A model generated the notes under the pieces. That model did not search any database, was not told the origin of the DNA, and saw only the letters and a program-made list of their open reading frames with translations. Made by a program: the position numbers and the translations under genes. Shown one piece after another: positions 8,123 through 16,981 of a DNA stretch of 64,000 nt. Numbering within the stretch: position 1 is the first letter of the stretch; each line of letters opens with the position of its first letter. Source of the DNA: Angustibacter luteus (lineage in GTDB: Bacteria; Actinomycetota; Actinomycetes; Actinomycetales; Angustibacteraceae); the NCBI RefSeq assembly GCF_039541115.1, contig NZ_BAABFP010000008.1, positions 372,001-436,000 on the forward strand, given 5' to 3'.

Positions 8123-9079
8123 TCAGGTTGGCAGGACCACCACCTTGCCCAGCGCGAGCCCCTCCCCGACGTACGCGAGCGCTGCCGGCACCTGGTCGAG
8201 CGCGAACGTGCGGTCGACGTGGATCGCCACGGACCCGTTGGCGCACAGGTCACCTAGCCGCGTGAAGTGGCCCGGACCTTGCTTCACCGCCAGCACTCCG
8301 ATCGAGCGGCCGCTGACCACGCCGAGCAGCGAACCGGCGGTGAGCACCCGCAGCAGCGTGCGGACCGAACCACCTACACACCGGTACCGTCCGCGCCGGG
8401 CGAGCGCGCGCCGGTAGGCGTAGACCGACCGGTGGGCGACCAGGTCCAGGACGAGGTCGTAGGGCTGGGCGGTCCGGGTGAAGTCGTCCTTCCTGTAGTC
8501 GAGCACGTCGTCGGCCCCCACCGACCGCATGAAGTCCAGCTTGCCGCCGTTGTCGACCCCTGTGACATAAGCCCCGGCCTGCTTCGCCAGCTGGATGGCG
8601 AAGGACCCGGAACCACCGCCGGCCCCGTTGATCAGCACGCGGTCACCTGCCGTGGCCCAGCGCGTTCCCTGCAGTGCGATCGCGCCCGCCTGCGGAATCG
8701 TCGAGGCCGCCGCGAACGACAGGCCGGACGGTTTGAGGGCCAGCGCCGACTCCGGGACCACCGCGTACTCCGCGAAGCCGCCCTTGAGCGCGAGGTTGTC
8801 GCCGTACACCTCGTCGCCGACCCGGAACCGGGTCACCCCGCCCCCGACGTCGGTGACTACCCCGGCGACGTCCGACCCGAGCGTCCGTCGCGCGGGCGAC
8901 CGCAGGCCACCGATGCGCGCGTATGCCGGGGACCCGCGCAGGCACTCCCAGTCGCTGAGGTTCACCGACGTTGCCGCGACCTTGATCAGCACCTGATCGG
9001 CTGTGGGGGCTGGCGTCGGCACGTCCTCGACCCGCAGCACCTCGGGTCCGCCGTACCGGTCGTAGACGACTGCCTTCAC
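8123..9079 (-). CDS. MDR family NAD(P)-dependent oxidoreductase
   Basis: A 318-residue zinc-independent medium-chain dehydrogenase/reductase. It opens MKAVVYDRYGGPEVLRVEDV, has GVTRFRVGDEV in the GroES-like half, and the nucleotide loop NGAGGGSGS at 151-159. GTG at 9079 is the better start because GGGAG lies 5 bases upstream; GTG at 9085 would abut that site. It lies 37 bases downstream of the polymerase gene on the same strand. Similar to the protein at 2339-3352, suggesting two paralogues with different substrates. Confidence 0.86.
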   Translation of the reverse strand: MKAVVYDRYGGPEVLRVEDVPTPAPTADQVLIKVAATSVNLSDWECLRGSPAYARIGGLRSPARRTLGSDVAGVVTDVGGGVTRFRVGDEVYGDNLALKGGFAEYAVVPESALALKPSGLSFAAASTIPQAGAIALQGTRWATAGDRVLINGAGGGSGSFAIQLAKQAGAYVTGVDNGGKLDFMRSVGADDVLDYRKDDFTRTAQPYDLVLDLVAHRSVYAYRRALARRGRYRCVGGSVRTLLRVLTAGSLLGVVSGRSIGVLAVKQGPGHFTRLGDLCANGSVAIHVDRTFALDQVPAALAYVGEGLALGKVVVLPT

Positions 9080-9116
9080 GCGCACTCCCGTTCGCTGCTG
9101 GGGATCGTGGACGGCC

Positions 9117-10145
9117 TCACCGGGACAGCTCGGCCCGCACACCGACCAGGCGGACGGCGCGAGGTTCGAACCGCGCGAACGCCTCGAGCGCGGCCTGCTC
9201 GATCGCGGTCGCCGAGGTGGTGGGTTCCGGCAGCACCCGGCTGCTCGTGCGGGTGGTGAAGGGCACGAACCGCACCTTGAGGACGACGCGGACGGCGTCC
9301 CGCCCGGACTCCGCGACCTCACCGGCCACCCGGGTGGCCAGCTCCACGACCTGCGCTCGGACGTCGTCCCAGTCGTGCAGGTCCTGCTGGTAGGTCACCT
9401 CGCGGCCGAGCGAACGACGCTCGCGCGGGCTCTCGCGCACGGCGGCCGAGTCACGGCCCGCGCCGATCCGCTGCAGCCACGGGCCGGTGGTCGGGCCGAA
9501 CCGGGCGGAGAGCGCCTCGACGTCCGCGCCGGCCAGGTCGCGGACGGTGGCGATGCCCAGCTCGGCCAGCTTGGTCGACGTCTTGCCTCCGATGCCCCAC
9601 AGCGCGGACGGCGGGAGGTCACCGAGCAGGTCGAACCAGGTGGCGGCCGTGAGCCGGAAGACCCCCGCCGGCTTGCCGTAGTCGGTCGCGATCTTGGCCT
9701 GCAGCCGGTTGCGGCCGATGCCGACGGAGCAGTGCAGTCCACTCGCGGCCAGCACACGGCGTTGGACGTCGCGGGCGACCGCCTCGGGGTCGTCGTCCGG
9801 TGGGTCGTCGATCCCGAGGAACGCCTCGTCCCAGCCGAGCTCCTCCACCTCGTCCGTGACCTCGTGCAGGGCGGCCATCACCGTGGCCGACGCTGCTTCG
9901 TAGTGCGGCCGGTCGACGGGCAGGAAGACCGCGTCCGGGATCCGCTTAGCCGCCGTGCGCAGCGGCGTGCCCGAGCCGACGCCGAGTGCGCGGGCCTCGT
10001 AGGACGCGGTGCTGACCACGCCACGCTTGGTCGGGTCACCGTCACCACCGACGACGACAGCCAGGCCGGCGAGCTCGGGGTGACGCAGGACCTCGACCGC
10101 GGCCAGGAACTGGTCGAGGTCGACGTGCAGCACCCACCGGGTCAC
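9117..10145 (-). CDS. dinB: Y-family DNA polymerase IV (DinB)
   Basis: A 342-residue translesion polymerase. Catalytic metal-binding residues are present: HVDLDQF with D9 and D11, and the WDEAFLG motif with D106 and E107, a variant of the usual SVDEAYLD. CSVGIGRN and KIATDYGKPAG mark the palm and fingers, followed by the helix-hairpin-helix LWGIGGKTSTKLAELGI and a little-finger domain ending VRLVGVRAELS. I see no obvious C-terminal beta-clamp peptide, as in short actinobacterial DinB homologues. GTG at 10145 is chosen because VTRWVLHVDLDQF is the conserved N-terminus. Confidence 0.92.
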   Translation of the reverse strand: MTRWVLHVDLDQFLAAVEVLRHPELAGLAVVVGGDGDPTKRGVVSTASYEARALGVGSGTPLRTAAKRIPDAVFLPVDRPHYEAASATVMAALHEVTDEVEELGWDEAFLGIDDPPDDDPEAVARDVQRRVLAASGLHCSVGIGRNRLQAKIATDYGKPAGVFRLTAATWFDLLGDLPPSALWGIGGKTSTKLAELGIATVRDLAGADVEALSARFGPTTGPWLQRIGAGRDSAAVRESPRERRSLGREVTYQQDLHDWDDVRAQVVELATRVAGEVAESGRDAVRVVLKVRFVPFTTRTSSRVLPEPTTSATAIEQAALEAFARFEPRAVRLVGVRAELSR

Positions 10146-10165
10146 CGGCCCATCATGCCGCGCGG

Positions 10166-10507
10166 CTAGTCCCTCAGGACCTTCTCCATCGACTTGCCCT
10201 TGGCGAGCTCGTCGACCAGCTTGTCCAGGTAGCGGATCTTCTGCATCAAGGGATCCTCGACGTTCTCCACGCGCACGCCGCACACCAGCCCCGTGATCGA
10301 CGATGCGCGCGGGTTGAGGGAGGCATCGGCGAAGAAGTCCTCGAACGTCGTGCCCGCGGCCAGGTGAGCGCTCAACGCTGGCTCGTCGAACCCCGTGAGC
10401 CACTGGATCACCTCGTCCAGCTCGGCCTGGGTGCGCCCCTTCTTCTCCACCTTCGCCACGTAGTGCGGGTACACCGACGCGAAGCTGGTCGTGAAGATTC
10501 TGCTCAC
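10166..10507 (-). CDS. DUF2200 family protein
   Basis: A 113-residue protein matching my recall of the DUF2200 family: [20 protein letters not shown] at the start, then [16 protein letters not shown] and [19 protein letters not shown]. Family members are widespread, cytoplasmic and of unknown function. GTG at 10507 gives the family's usual length. It is 20 bases upstream of the polymerase gene on the same strand and may be co-transcribed with it. Confidence 0.82.
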   Translation of the reverse strand: MSRIFTTSFASVYPHYVAKVEKKGRTQAELDEVIQWLTGFDEPALSAHLAAGTTFEDFFADASLNPRASSITGLVCGVRVENVEDPLMQKIRYLDKLVDELAKGKSMEKVLRD

Positions 10508-10571
10508 ACCGAAGCAGCGTAGTGCCACCACGTCGGATCACGGAGGTTGCTGAGTCGGTAGCGTGCAGCGC

Positions 10572-11009
10572 ATGCCCATCAAGCTCGAGAACGTCGGGAT
10601 CGCCGTGCGCGACCTCGAAGCGACGATCGCCTTCTTCACGGACCTGGGGCTCACCGTCCTCGGACGGGACACGGTCAGCGGGGAGTGGACCGACACCGCC
10701 GTCGGCCTCGACGGCAACCACGCCAAGATCGCCATGCTCCAGACTCCGGACGGCAACGGTCGCCTCGAGCTCTTCGAGTACATCCACCCCGAAGCGATCG
10801 AGACGGAGCCCACCCGACCCAACGAGATCGGCATGCACCGGGTGGCCTTCTCGGTCGACGACATCGACGCGGCGCTTGAGATCACCGCACGCCACGGCTG
10901 TCACCCGCTGCGCGGCGTGGCGACCTGTGAGGACGTGTACAAGCTCAGCTACGTCCGCGGCCCCAGCGGCATCATCGTCATGCTCGCCGAGGAGCTGAAG
11001 AAGGGCTGA
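10572..11009 (+). CDS. VOC family protein, methylmalonyl-CoA epimerase-like
   Basis: A 145-residue VOC protein starting MPIKLENVGIAVRDLEATIAFF. It has IAMLQTPDGNGRLELFEY in the first module, MHRVAFSVDDIDAALE in the second, and SYVRGPSGIIVMLAEEL at the end, which supplies the last metal-ligand Glu. The order of ligands resembles epimerase-like VOC proteins, but no propionate-pathway genes are nearby, so substrate is open. ATG at 10572 is preferred over GTG at 10563. Confidence 0.8.
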   Translation: MPIKLENVGIAVRDLEATIAFFTDLGLTVLGRDTVSGEWTDTAVGLDGNHAKIAMLQTPDGNGRLELFEYIHPEAIETEPTRPNEIGMHRVAFSVDDIDAALEITARHGCHPLRGVATCEDVYKLSYVRGPSGIIVMLAEELKKG

Positions 11010-11022
11010 CGTCAACCGGCGC

Positions 11023-11457
11023 CTATCCGCGCCGATCCACACCCATGCCGTGTCGGATGGCCGCGTGCAGAACATCGACGTCGACCACCGAGAGCCGTCT
11101 GAACTTAATGCAGTAGCCCGTGACGGTGGCCTTGCCGATCGAGTCCGCGTAGGTGCGAGCCAGGAAGGTCTTGTCGTCGAGGCCGAGCACGTAGACCGAG
11201 ATCCCAGAGGTGTTGGCGCTCAGGCCGATCCGATAGAACTCGCGAGACGACCCGTCGGCATAGGTGATGGCGTACTCGCCGTAGCCGATGTTGGGGTTGG
11301 CCACGACCTTGCCGTCGTCGTTCGTGCCGTCGCTGAACCACAACCTGGCGTCGGGGAACTCGGCGAGCAGGCGCGCGTGCAGCTGGCGAAGGTCGGCCTG
11401 CTTGGGCTCGGGCAGCCCCGCGAGGTACGCCTCGACTCGGTCCGGGATCGCGGTCAC
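11023..11457 (-). CDS. DUF1801 family protein (YdhG-like)
   Basis: A 144-residue protein with the DUF1801 pattern: DRVEAYLAGLPEPKQADLRQL, an aromatic strand (ARLWFSDGTN), then YGEYAITYADGSSREFYRIGLS. The C-terminal half continues to the conserved GYCIKFRRLSVVDVDVLHAAIRHG region. Function is unknown; some members are annotated as iron chaperones. GTG at 11457 is the natural start. It converges on the VOC gene, leaving 13 bases between stops. Confidence 0.72.
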   Translation of the reverse strand: MTAIPDRVEAYLAGLPEPKQADLRQLHARLLAEFPDARLWFSDGTNDDGKVVANPNIGYGEYAITYADGSSREFYRIGLSANTSGISVYVLGLDDKTFLARTYADSIGKATVTGYCIKFRRLSVVDVDVLHAAIRHGMGVDRRG

Positions 11458-11695
11458 GCGCCCGACGCTACAACCGGGACCACGACGGAACGAGGTTCGC
11501 GGTGGCCACGGCGCGCAGCGTCGAGCTGACGGTGGACTTTCGAGGCACCTGGCCGCCATGATCTGCTCCACCCGACAGACGTCCGGGCGCGCCGAGTCGT
11601 CCAGGAGGCCCGCAGTGAGCGTCACCACGGACGACGGGTCAGGCCGCCCACCGCTCCCACCCACGGGACCTGGTCACGATGGACAGGACGGCCCG

Positions 11696-12265
11696 ATGGC
11701 CGACCGGACCGGTCGCCTGCGTGGGCCTTGGGTGGCAGGGGTCGGACTGGCCACTGCGGTGATGCTGATCGTCGCTGCAGCGTGGTGGACAACCCACCCC
11801 AAGGCCTTTCTGGACTCTCCGAACTACGAGGCCGCGGCAGCACTGCCGACCGAGGGCATGCACGCCATCGCCTTCGCCGTCATCGACCCCGGTGTTGGCC
11901 GCCATGGCACCGTCACCTTCCGTCAGATCACCGCGAACGTCGTGCAGAACGACGCCGGCGCCGGCGTGCACCTGAGCGTCTGCCGCCTTGACCCTGAGCG
12001 CCTGGACGGTTCGGTCATCGGGGCGATCGACGTCGCGGACCTCTCGGACTACTGCCGCACCCTGGAGCCGGTGCGAGGAGCGACCTTCGACCTGGACGCC
12101 GCGTCCGCGAGGCAGTCGCAGATCGTGCTGACCATCACGCCCACCCGTCCCGGAGTGGTCAAGGTCAACGGGGTCCGGGTGAGCTACCGACAGGGTCTGC
12201 GCTTCGGGGAGCAAACCACGGGTCCACACCTCACCGTGACGTCCAACGAGCCAGGGTCTCGCTAG
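11696..12265 (+). CDS. Membrane-anchored extracytoplasmic protein of unknown function
   Basis: A 189-residue protein with a basic N-terminus, one transmembrane segment (about 13-30, VAGVGLATAVMLIVAAAWW) and an extracytoplasmic domain of about 155 residues rich in beta strands. Two cysteines, in VCRLDP and DYCRTLEP, could form a disulfide. ATG at 11696 is chosen; the frame is open upstream to a GTG near 11614 that would add an acidic, Pro-rich leader. The domain is not recognised. Confidence 0.65.
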   Translation: MADRTGRLRGPWVAGVGLATAVMLIVAAAWWTTHPKAFLDSPNYEAAAALPTEGMHAIAFAVIDPGVGRHGTVTFRQITANVVQNDAGAGVHLSVCRLDPERLDGSVIGAIDVADLSDYCRTLEPVRGATFDLDAASARQSQIVLTITPTRPGVVKVNGVRVSYRQGLRFGEQTTGPHLTVTSNEPGSR

Positions 12266-12273
12266 GCTGCGGT

Positions 12274-12867
12274 GTGCCCGAGTTCACGTGGCGACCGGCC
12301 AACCAGGCAACGACCGAGGACGTCGAGACGGTGTTCGACACCGGCGGCGCCCGCAAGTGCCGCTGCCAGGCCCTGAAGGTCCCCGGCTGGATCTGGCGCG
12401 ACACCACCCAGGAGCAGCGGGACGCCGCCCTCCTGGAGCAGACCGGTTGCGGCACAGCCGGACCCACCTCCGGCCTGATCGGCTACCTCGACGGCGAGCC
12501 CGCCGGCTGGGTCGCGGTCGAGCCGCGGGACAACTACCCCAGGGTGTGGAGCCGGAAGCAGCCGTGGATGCGGATGGACCCTGACCTCGAGGGCGTCTGG
12601 TCGGTCACCTGCTTCGTCGTCCGCAAGGGCTACCGCCGGCAGGGCCTGATGTACGAGCTGGCGGCCGCCACCGTCGAGTACGGAAGGCAGGTCGGCGCCC
12701 GCGTCCTGGAGGGCTATCCCACCGAGCCGCCGCCGGAGAAGACCGTGATCTGGGACGAGGCGTCGGTCGGGCTGCTGCAGGTCTTCCTCGACGCCGGGTA
12801 CGAGGTGGAGGCCTCGCCGACCCTGCGCCGGCGGGTGGTGCGCCTCCCCCTCACTGGGACCTCGTGA
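12274..12867 (+). CDS. GNAT family N-acetyltransferase
   Basis: A 197-residue protein with a GNAT core: VWSVTCFVVRKGYRRQGLMYELAAATVEYGR contains the acetyl-CoA-binding Q/RxxGxG/A-like loop (RRQGLM). It is followed by an aromatic, Pro-rich strand region (VLEGYPTEPPPEKT) and the final strand DAGYEVEASPTLRRRVVRLPL. The N-terminal region has RKCRCQALK, a Cys pair seen in a family of actinobacterial GNAT proteins. Acceptor unknown. GTG start lies 9 bases after the preceding stop. Confidence 0.83.
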   Translation: MPEFTWRPANQATTEDVETVFDTGGARKCRCQALKVPGWIWRDTTQEQRDAALLEQTGCGTAGPTSGLIGYLDGEPAGWVAVEPRDNYPRVWSRKQPWMRMDPDLEGVWSVTCFVVRKGYRRQGLMYELAAATVEYGRQVGARVLEGYPTEPPPEKTVIWDEASVGLLQVFLDAGYEVEASPTLRRRVVRLPLTGTS

Positions 12868-12879
12868 CGCGTCCCCGCG

Positions 12880-14331
12880 TCAGTGCTCCTCGGTGGAGCG
12901 CGAGTCGGTGAGTGAGAGCGACCCGTACGTCGCCACGAGTCCGACGATCGCCCCGAGCACGAGGAAGGTGACCCGCTCGCCGTGGAACAACGACTGCACC
13001 AGCTCTGAGCTCCACACCCCCCGCGGGAGGCTGGTGGTGACCAGGGCGGCGATCATGGTGCCTACCACCGCCGTCCCGACGCTGGTGCCGATCTCCTGGG
13101 CCGTGTCGTTGAGCGCCGCGCCGATCGAGGTGCGGTTCGCCGGCATCGCCGCGACGAGCGCCACCGCGCAGATCGTCATGATGGTGCGCAGTCCGACGGT
13201 CAGGACCACCATCGACACCGCGATGGCGACGTACCCGTGCTGCACCCCCCAGGCCATGCCCAGCAGCGAGACCACCAGCAGCCCCGTACCGATCAGGCAG
13301 GCGATGCGGTGCCCGAACCGCTCGGCCAGCCACTCCGAGAGCGGAGTCGCGGCGATCATCGTGATGATCAGCGGCAAGTTGGCCAGGCCGGCCCGCATCG
13401 GGCTCCAGCCGTACGCGTACTGGAAGTGCAGGATCAGGCCGAACATCACGCTGGCCATGGTGATCGAGGCGCCCATCTGGGTGATGGCGGCACCTCGTGC
13501 CGGACCGCTCGAGAACAGCCGCAGGTCGAGCATGGGGAATGTCGTGCTGCGCTCGTGCCGAACGAAGGCGACGACGGCCACGACGGCGCCGAGCGCTGAC
13601 GCCAGAGTGATGCCGGACAACCACCCGTGCTCCACGCCGCTGGTGAGCGTGTAGCAAGCGAGACCGATCCCGGCGATGCTGAACGCCGTGCCCGCGAGGT
13701 CCAGGGGATCCGTCGTCAGGTCCCCCGGCCGGTCGGCCGGCACGCCCAGGCGTACGCCGATCCAGGCGAACAGCGCGATGGGCGCGTTGGCGATCAGCAG
13801 CCACTGCCAGCTCAGGTGGGCCAGGACCGTGCCACCCAGAATCGGGCCGAGCACGAACCCCGACATGCCGACGATCATGACGACGGTGATCGCGCGCATG
13901 CGCAGCCTCTCCTCGTCGAAGAGCCGGAAGATCAGCGACATCGTGACCGGGGCCATTGCTGCGGCGGCAAAGCCGAGCGCGGCGCGCAGGGCGATCAGCT
14001 GGCCCGAGGTCGAGACGAGGATGACGCCGAGGCTCAGGACGCCGAACGCCCCGAGGCCCGCGAGCAGCACCCGCCTTCGGCCGAGCCGGTCCGCCGTCGC
14101 GCCGGCGGTCAGCAGCAGGCCGCCGAACGTGAGGGAGTAGGCACCGGTGACCCACTGAAGGGCGGTGGTACTGCTCCCGAGATCGCGCCCGATAGTCGGC
14201 AGCGCGATCGTCAGCAAGGTGTTGTCCACCATCTCGACGAAGAAGGCGAGGCACAGCGCGAGAAGGGGAAGAGCAGCCGCCCGCAGGGACCGGTAGGTCG
14301 GCGCTGGCGTTGAGGTCGTGGTTACCGTCAT
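12880..14331 (-). CDS. MFS drug/proton antiporter, DHA2 family (EmrB/QacA-like)
   Basis: A 483-residue membrane protein with about 14 hydrophobic segments, the size and topology of DHA2 drug exporters. Motif D1-like FFVEMVDNTLLTIALP lies in TM1, motif A-like GATADRLGRRRVLLAG follows TM2, and motif C-like GPILGG lies in TM5. A strong site (GGAGGTG) precedes ATG 14331. The gene is divergent from the TetR gene at 14432, with three operator copies between, so expression is probably repressed until the pump's substrate binds the regulator. Confidence 0.9.
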   Translation of the reverse strand: MTVTTTSTPAPTYRSLRAAALPLLALCLAFFVEMVDNTLLTIALPTIGRDLGSSTTALQWVTGAYSLTFGGLLLTAGATADRLGRRRVLLAGLGAFGVLSLGVILVSTSGQLIALRAALGFAAAAMAPVTMSLIFRLFDEERLRMRAITVVMIVGMSGFVLGPILGGTVLAHLSWQWLLIANAPIALFAWIGVRLGVPADRPGDLTTDPLDLAGTAFSIAGIGLACYTLTSGVEHGWLSGITLASALGAVVAVVAFVRHERSTTFPMLDLRLFSSGPARGAAITQMGASITMASVMFGLILHFQYAYGWSPMRAGLANLPLIITMIAATPLSEWLAERFGHRIACLIGTGLLVVSLLGMAWGVQHGYVAIAVSMVVLTVGLRTIMTICAVALVAAMPANRTSIGAALNDTAQEIGTSVGTAVVGTMIAALVTTSLPRGVWSSELVQSLFHGERVTFLVLGAIVGLVATYGSLSLTDSRSTEEH

Positions 14332-14348
14332 GACTCACCTCCGTGGTG

Positions 14349-14401
14349 TCGAACGCCGTTCGATGATCGAACGACATTCGATACGATAGAACAACGTTCG
14401 A
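14349..14401. promoter_or_regulatory. Three tandem TetR operator copies
   Basis: TCGAACGCCGTTCGA at 14349-14363 and TCGAACGACATTCGA at 14367-14381 are spaced 18 bases start to start. TAGAACAACGTTCGA at 14387-14401 follows 20 bases later. All three share TxGAAC-N3-xTTCGA dyad symmetry. They fill the gap between divergent MFS and TetR genes, which strongly suggests binding by the TetR protein encoded next door. Confidence 0.75.
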
Positions 14402-14431
14402 TATGATGCAAACCATGATCGGAAGCTGCGC

Positions 14432-15133
14432 ATGACACCGGCCCAGGACACCCCACGCGGTACCCGCCGACGCGTGTCGCACTCGATGGAGTCCGTGCTC
14501 GCCGAGACCATCGCCCTCCTCGACGAGTCCGGCGAGTCGGCCCTGACCTTTCGGGCGCTCGCGGCCCGGCTGGGTGGCGGCGTGGCCAGCGTCTACTGGT
14601 ACGTGACCAGCAAGGACGAGCTGCTCGACCGGGCGACCGACGAGGTGATGGGGCGAGTGCTGGTCGACACCGAGCACCTGTCCACCGGACCCGACCCGAT
14701 CGCGAACCTGCGCGCGCTGTCGCTCGCGTTGTTCGACCAGATGGTCCAGCGGCCGTGGTTCGGCTCCTACATGCTGCGAAACACCGGTCTCCAGCCCAAC
14801 TCGATGCAGATGTTCGAACGGCTGGGCCAACAGGTCATGCGACTCGACATCACGCCGAAGCAGCGGTTCCACGCAGTCTCGTCCGTCGTGAGCTACGTGG
14901 TCGGGGTGGCGACGGACATGGCGCAGCCGCCCCCACCGGAATTTCTCGAGAGTGGCCTCGAACCCGCCGAGTTCATGAAGATGTACGCCGACCGCTGGCG
15001 TGCGCTCGACCCCGACGACTTCCCGTTCACCCACCAGATCGCCGAAGAGTTCGAGCACCACGACGACGGTGAGGTCTTCCGTGCGGGACTCGACCTGCTG
15101 CTCGCGGGACTGCGGGCGCAGGCCGAATCCTGA
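14432..15133 (+). CDS. TetR family transcriptional regulator of adjacent MFS pump
   Basis: A 233-residue regulator. The helix-turn-helix spans about 39-58 (LTFRALAARLGGGVASVYWY), followed by a TetR_C-like domain with many Met and aromatic residues. The WYVTSKDELLDRATDEV sequence after the helix-turn-helix is common in TetR proteins of the TetR/tetracycline class. Located head to head with the MFS gene across three operator copies. ATG at 14432 is chosen because an upstream ATG at 14415 runs into a stop after six codons. Confidence 0.88.
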   Translation: MTPAQDTPRGTRRRVSHSMESVLAETIALLDESGESALTFRALAARLGGGVASVYWYVTSKDELLDRATDEVMGRVLVDTEHLSTGPDPIANLRALSLALFDQMVQRPWFGSYMLRNTGLQPNSMQMFERLGQQVMRLDITPKQRFHAVSSVVSYVVGVATDMAQPPPPEFLESGLEPAEFMKMYADRWRALDPDDFPFTHQIAEEFEHHDDGEVFRAGLDLLLAGLRAQAES

Positions 15134-15134
15134 G

Positions 15135-16481
15135 TCACCCTGGCTGCCGCGAGGCCCCCGGCCCGCTCGGTGCGTCGTACGGCGACGTCGACACCGGCGT
15201 CGACGCCTGCTTCCGGTTCAGCTCGGCCCGCCGTTGCAGCACCGCCCGCTCACCCTCGTTCCTGGTGAGCGCGACCGCCTCGGCGAACGCCTCGGCTGCC
15301 TGCGCGGGCAACCCGGCCCGCTCGAGTAGATCTCCACGCACGCTCGGCACGAGCGGTGAGTCGCCAAGCGCCCCTGCGTCCAGTCCCGCCAGCACCGCGA
15401 GCCCCGCGTCCGGGCCGAACGCCCGCCCGTGCGCGACGGCCCGGTTGACTTCGACGACCGGTCCCGGTGCGGCCTCCGCCAGGACGTCGTACAGGGCCGC
15501 GATCCGCCGCCAGTTCGTGTCCTCGACCCTCTTCGCACTGGCGTGCTGCGCGGCGATCGAGGCCTGCAGGAAGTACTTCCCGACCGGCGTCCCGCGAGCG
15601 GCCAGCAGCTCGGCTCGCTGCAAGGCGCCCAGGCCGCGCTTGATCAGCAGCTGGTCCCAGCGCGCTCGGTCCTGCGCCTCGAGCAGAACCGGTGCGCCGT
15701 CCGCATCGAGCCGGGCGGTCATCCGCGAGCCCTGAAGCTCCAGCAGTGCCTGCAGTCCCAGCACTTCGGGCTCGTCGGGAGCGAGGTCGGACAGCATGCG
15801 TGCCAGCCGCATCGCCTCGTTCGCCAGGTCGGGACGCATCCAGGCCTCACCGGCGGTGGCGGCGTACCCCTCGTTGAAGATCAGGTAGATCACGGCCATG
15901 ACGTCGTCCAGCCGCCTGGTCCGCTCCGCCCCCGTAGGCAGCTCGAACTCGGCGTGCGCCTCCGACAGCGTCTTCTTGGCTCGCGAGATGCGCTGGCCCA
16001 TCGCGGTTTCGGTGACCAGGAAGCCGCGGGCGATCTCGGCCGTGGTGAGTCCCCCGACCAGGCGCAGCGTCAGGGCGGCCCTGGAATCGGCCGTCAGGCA
16101 GGGGTGGCAGGTCAGGAAGATGAGTCGCAGGACGTCGTCCGCGATGTAGTCGACCTGGGCGTCGAGGTCGGGCATCTCGTCCTCCTCTCCCCGACGGGCG
16201 TGCTCGAGCTCGGCGACCTTGCGGCGAAGGGTGTCGGCGCGCCGGAAGTGGTCGATGCCGCGCCGCTTCGCGATGGCCATCAGCCACGCGACCGGGTTCT
16301 CCGGGACGCCGGCGCTCGGCCACTGCTCGAGCGCGGCTACCAGTGCGTCCTGCGCCAGGTCCTCAGCGAGCGCGACGTCACCTGTCATCCGGGTGAGGGC
16401 GCCGACGAGGCGGGCCGACTCGGCCCGCCACGCGGCGACGATGACCCCGTTCGGGTCATCCTTCCTGGTCTTTGCCGGCAC
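15135..16481 (-). CDS. ECF42-type RNA polymerase sigma factor with C-terminal TPR-like extension
   Basis: A 448-residue sigma-70-family protein. Sigma region 2 is at about 20-85 (GDVALAEDLAQDALVAALEQW, then PVAWLMAIAKRRGIDHFRR). Region 4 is at about 130-175 (ALTLRLVGGLTTAEIARGFL, then QRISRAKKTL). A long helical C-terminal domain of the DUF6596/TPR kind, with VIYLIFNEGY at its start, replaces an anti-sigma partner. This layout plus the adjacent DGPF gene is the hallmark of ECF42 sigma factors. GTG start at 16481 lies 22 bases after the DGPF gene's stop. Confidence 0.9.
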   Translation of the reverse strand: MPAKTRKDDPNGVIVAAWRAESARLVGALTRMTGDVALAEDLAQDALVAALEQWPSAGVPENPVAWLMAIAKRRGIDHFRRADTLRRKVAELEHARRGEEDEMPDLDAQVDYIADDVLRLIFLTCHPCLTADSRAALTLRLVGGLTTAEIARGFLVTETAMGQRISRAKKTLSEAHAEFELPTGAERTRRLDDVMAVIYLIFNEGYAATAGEAWMRPDLANEAMRLARMLSDLAPDEPEVLGLQALLELQGSRMTARLDADGAPVLLEAQDRARWDQLLIKRGLGALQRAELLAARGTPVGKYFLQASIAAQHASAKRVEDTNWRRIAALYDVLAEAAPGPVVEVNRAVAHGRAFGPDAGLAVLAGLDAGALGDSPLVPSVRGDLLERAGLPAQAAEAFAEAVALTRNEGERAVLQRRAELNRKQASTPVSTSPYDAPSGPGASRQPG

Positions 16482-16503
16482 GGGGCCAGCGTAGGAGCCC
16501 CGA

Positions 16504-16878
16504 TCAGGCGCCGGGCTCCTCCGGGCCGGCGGAGATCTGGCGCAGGGTCGCGACCACGGTGACCTCCGGCCAGTGCTTGGCGTGCAGCTCGGCGAACTCC
16601 CGCTGGTCGGCCACGGCCTCCTCGAGCGTGTCGTACTGCATGATCGCCCAGCCGCCGACGACCTCCTTGGCCTCGGCGTACGGGCCGTCGACCCGGCTGA
16701 CCTCGCCCTGGCGGACCACGAAGTTCACGGCGTCCTCGGTTCCGTACAGCCCGCCGCCGTCGAGGAACACGCCCTTGGCCGCCCGCTCGCCGATGTGCAC
16801 GTCCATCGCGTCGAACAACGCCTGCGGCGGCGTCCCGATGTTCTCTTCCATCCGCACGAAGCCCATGAACCGCGGCAT
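16504..16878 (-). CDS. YCII-related DGPF domain protein
   Basis: A 124-residue protein starting MPRFMGFVRMEENIG at 16878 behind an AGGAG site. It carries the DGPF-family signature as VDGPYAEAKEVVGGWAIMQY. These small proteins are the standard operon partners of ECF42 sigma factors, and the sigma gene lies immediately downstream. Their biochemical role is not established; a link to stress or antibiotic-triggered regulation is usually inferred. Confidence 0.9.
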   Translation of the reverse strand: MPRFMGFVRMEENIGTPPQALFDAMDVHIGERAAKGVFLDGGGLYGTEDAVNFVVRQGEVSRVDGPYAEAKEVVGGWAIMQYDTLEEAVADQREFAELHAKHWPEVTVVATLRQISAGPEEPGA

Positions 16879-16981
16879 CCTGATCACTCCTACTGGTTGC
16901 TGGTGAGTTGCTTGTCGCACGTACGTCGAACGAACGTCAGGCTCTTCGACATCACATCTCAGAAGTTTTTCACAGTGGGTC

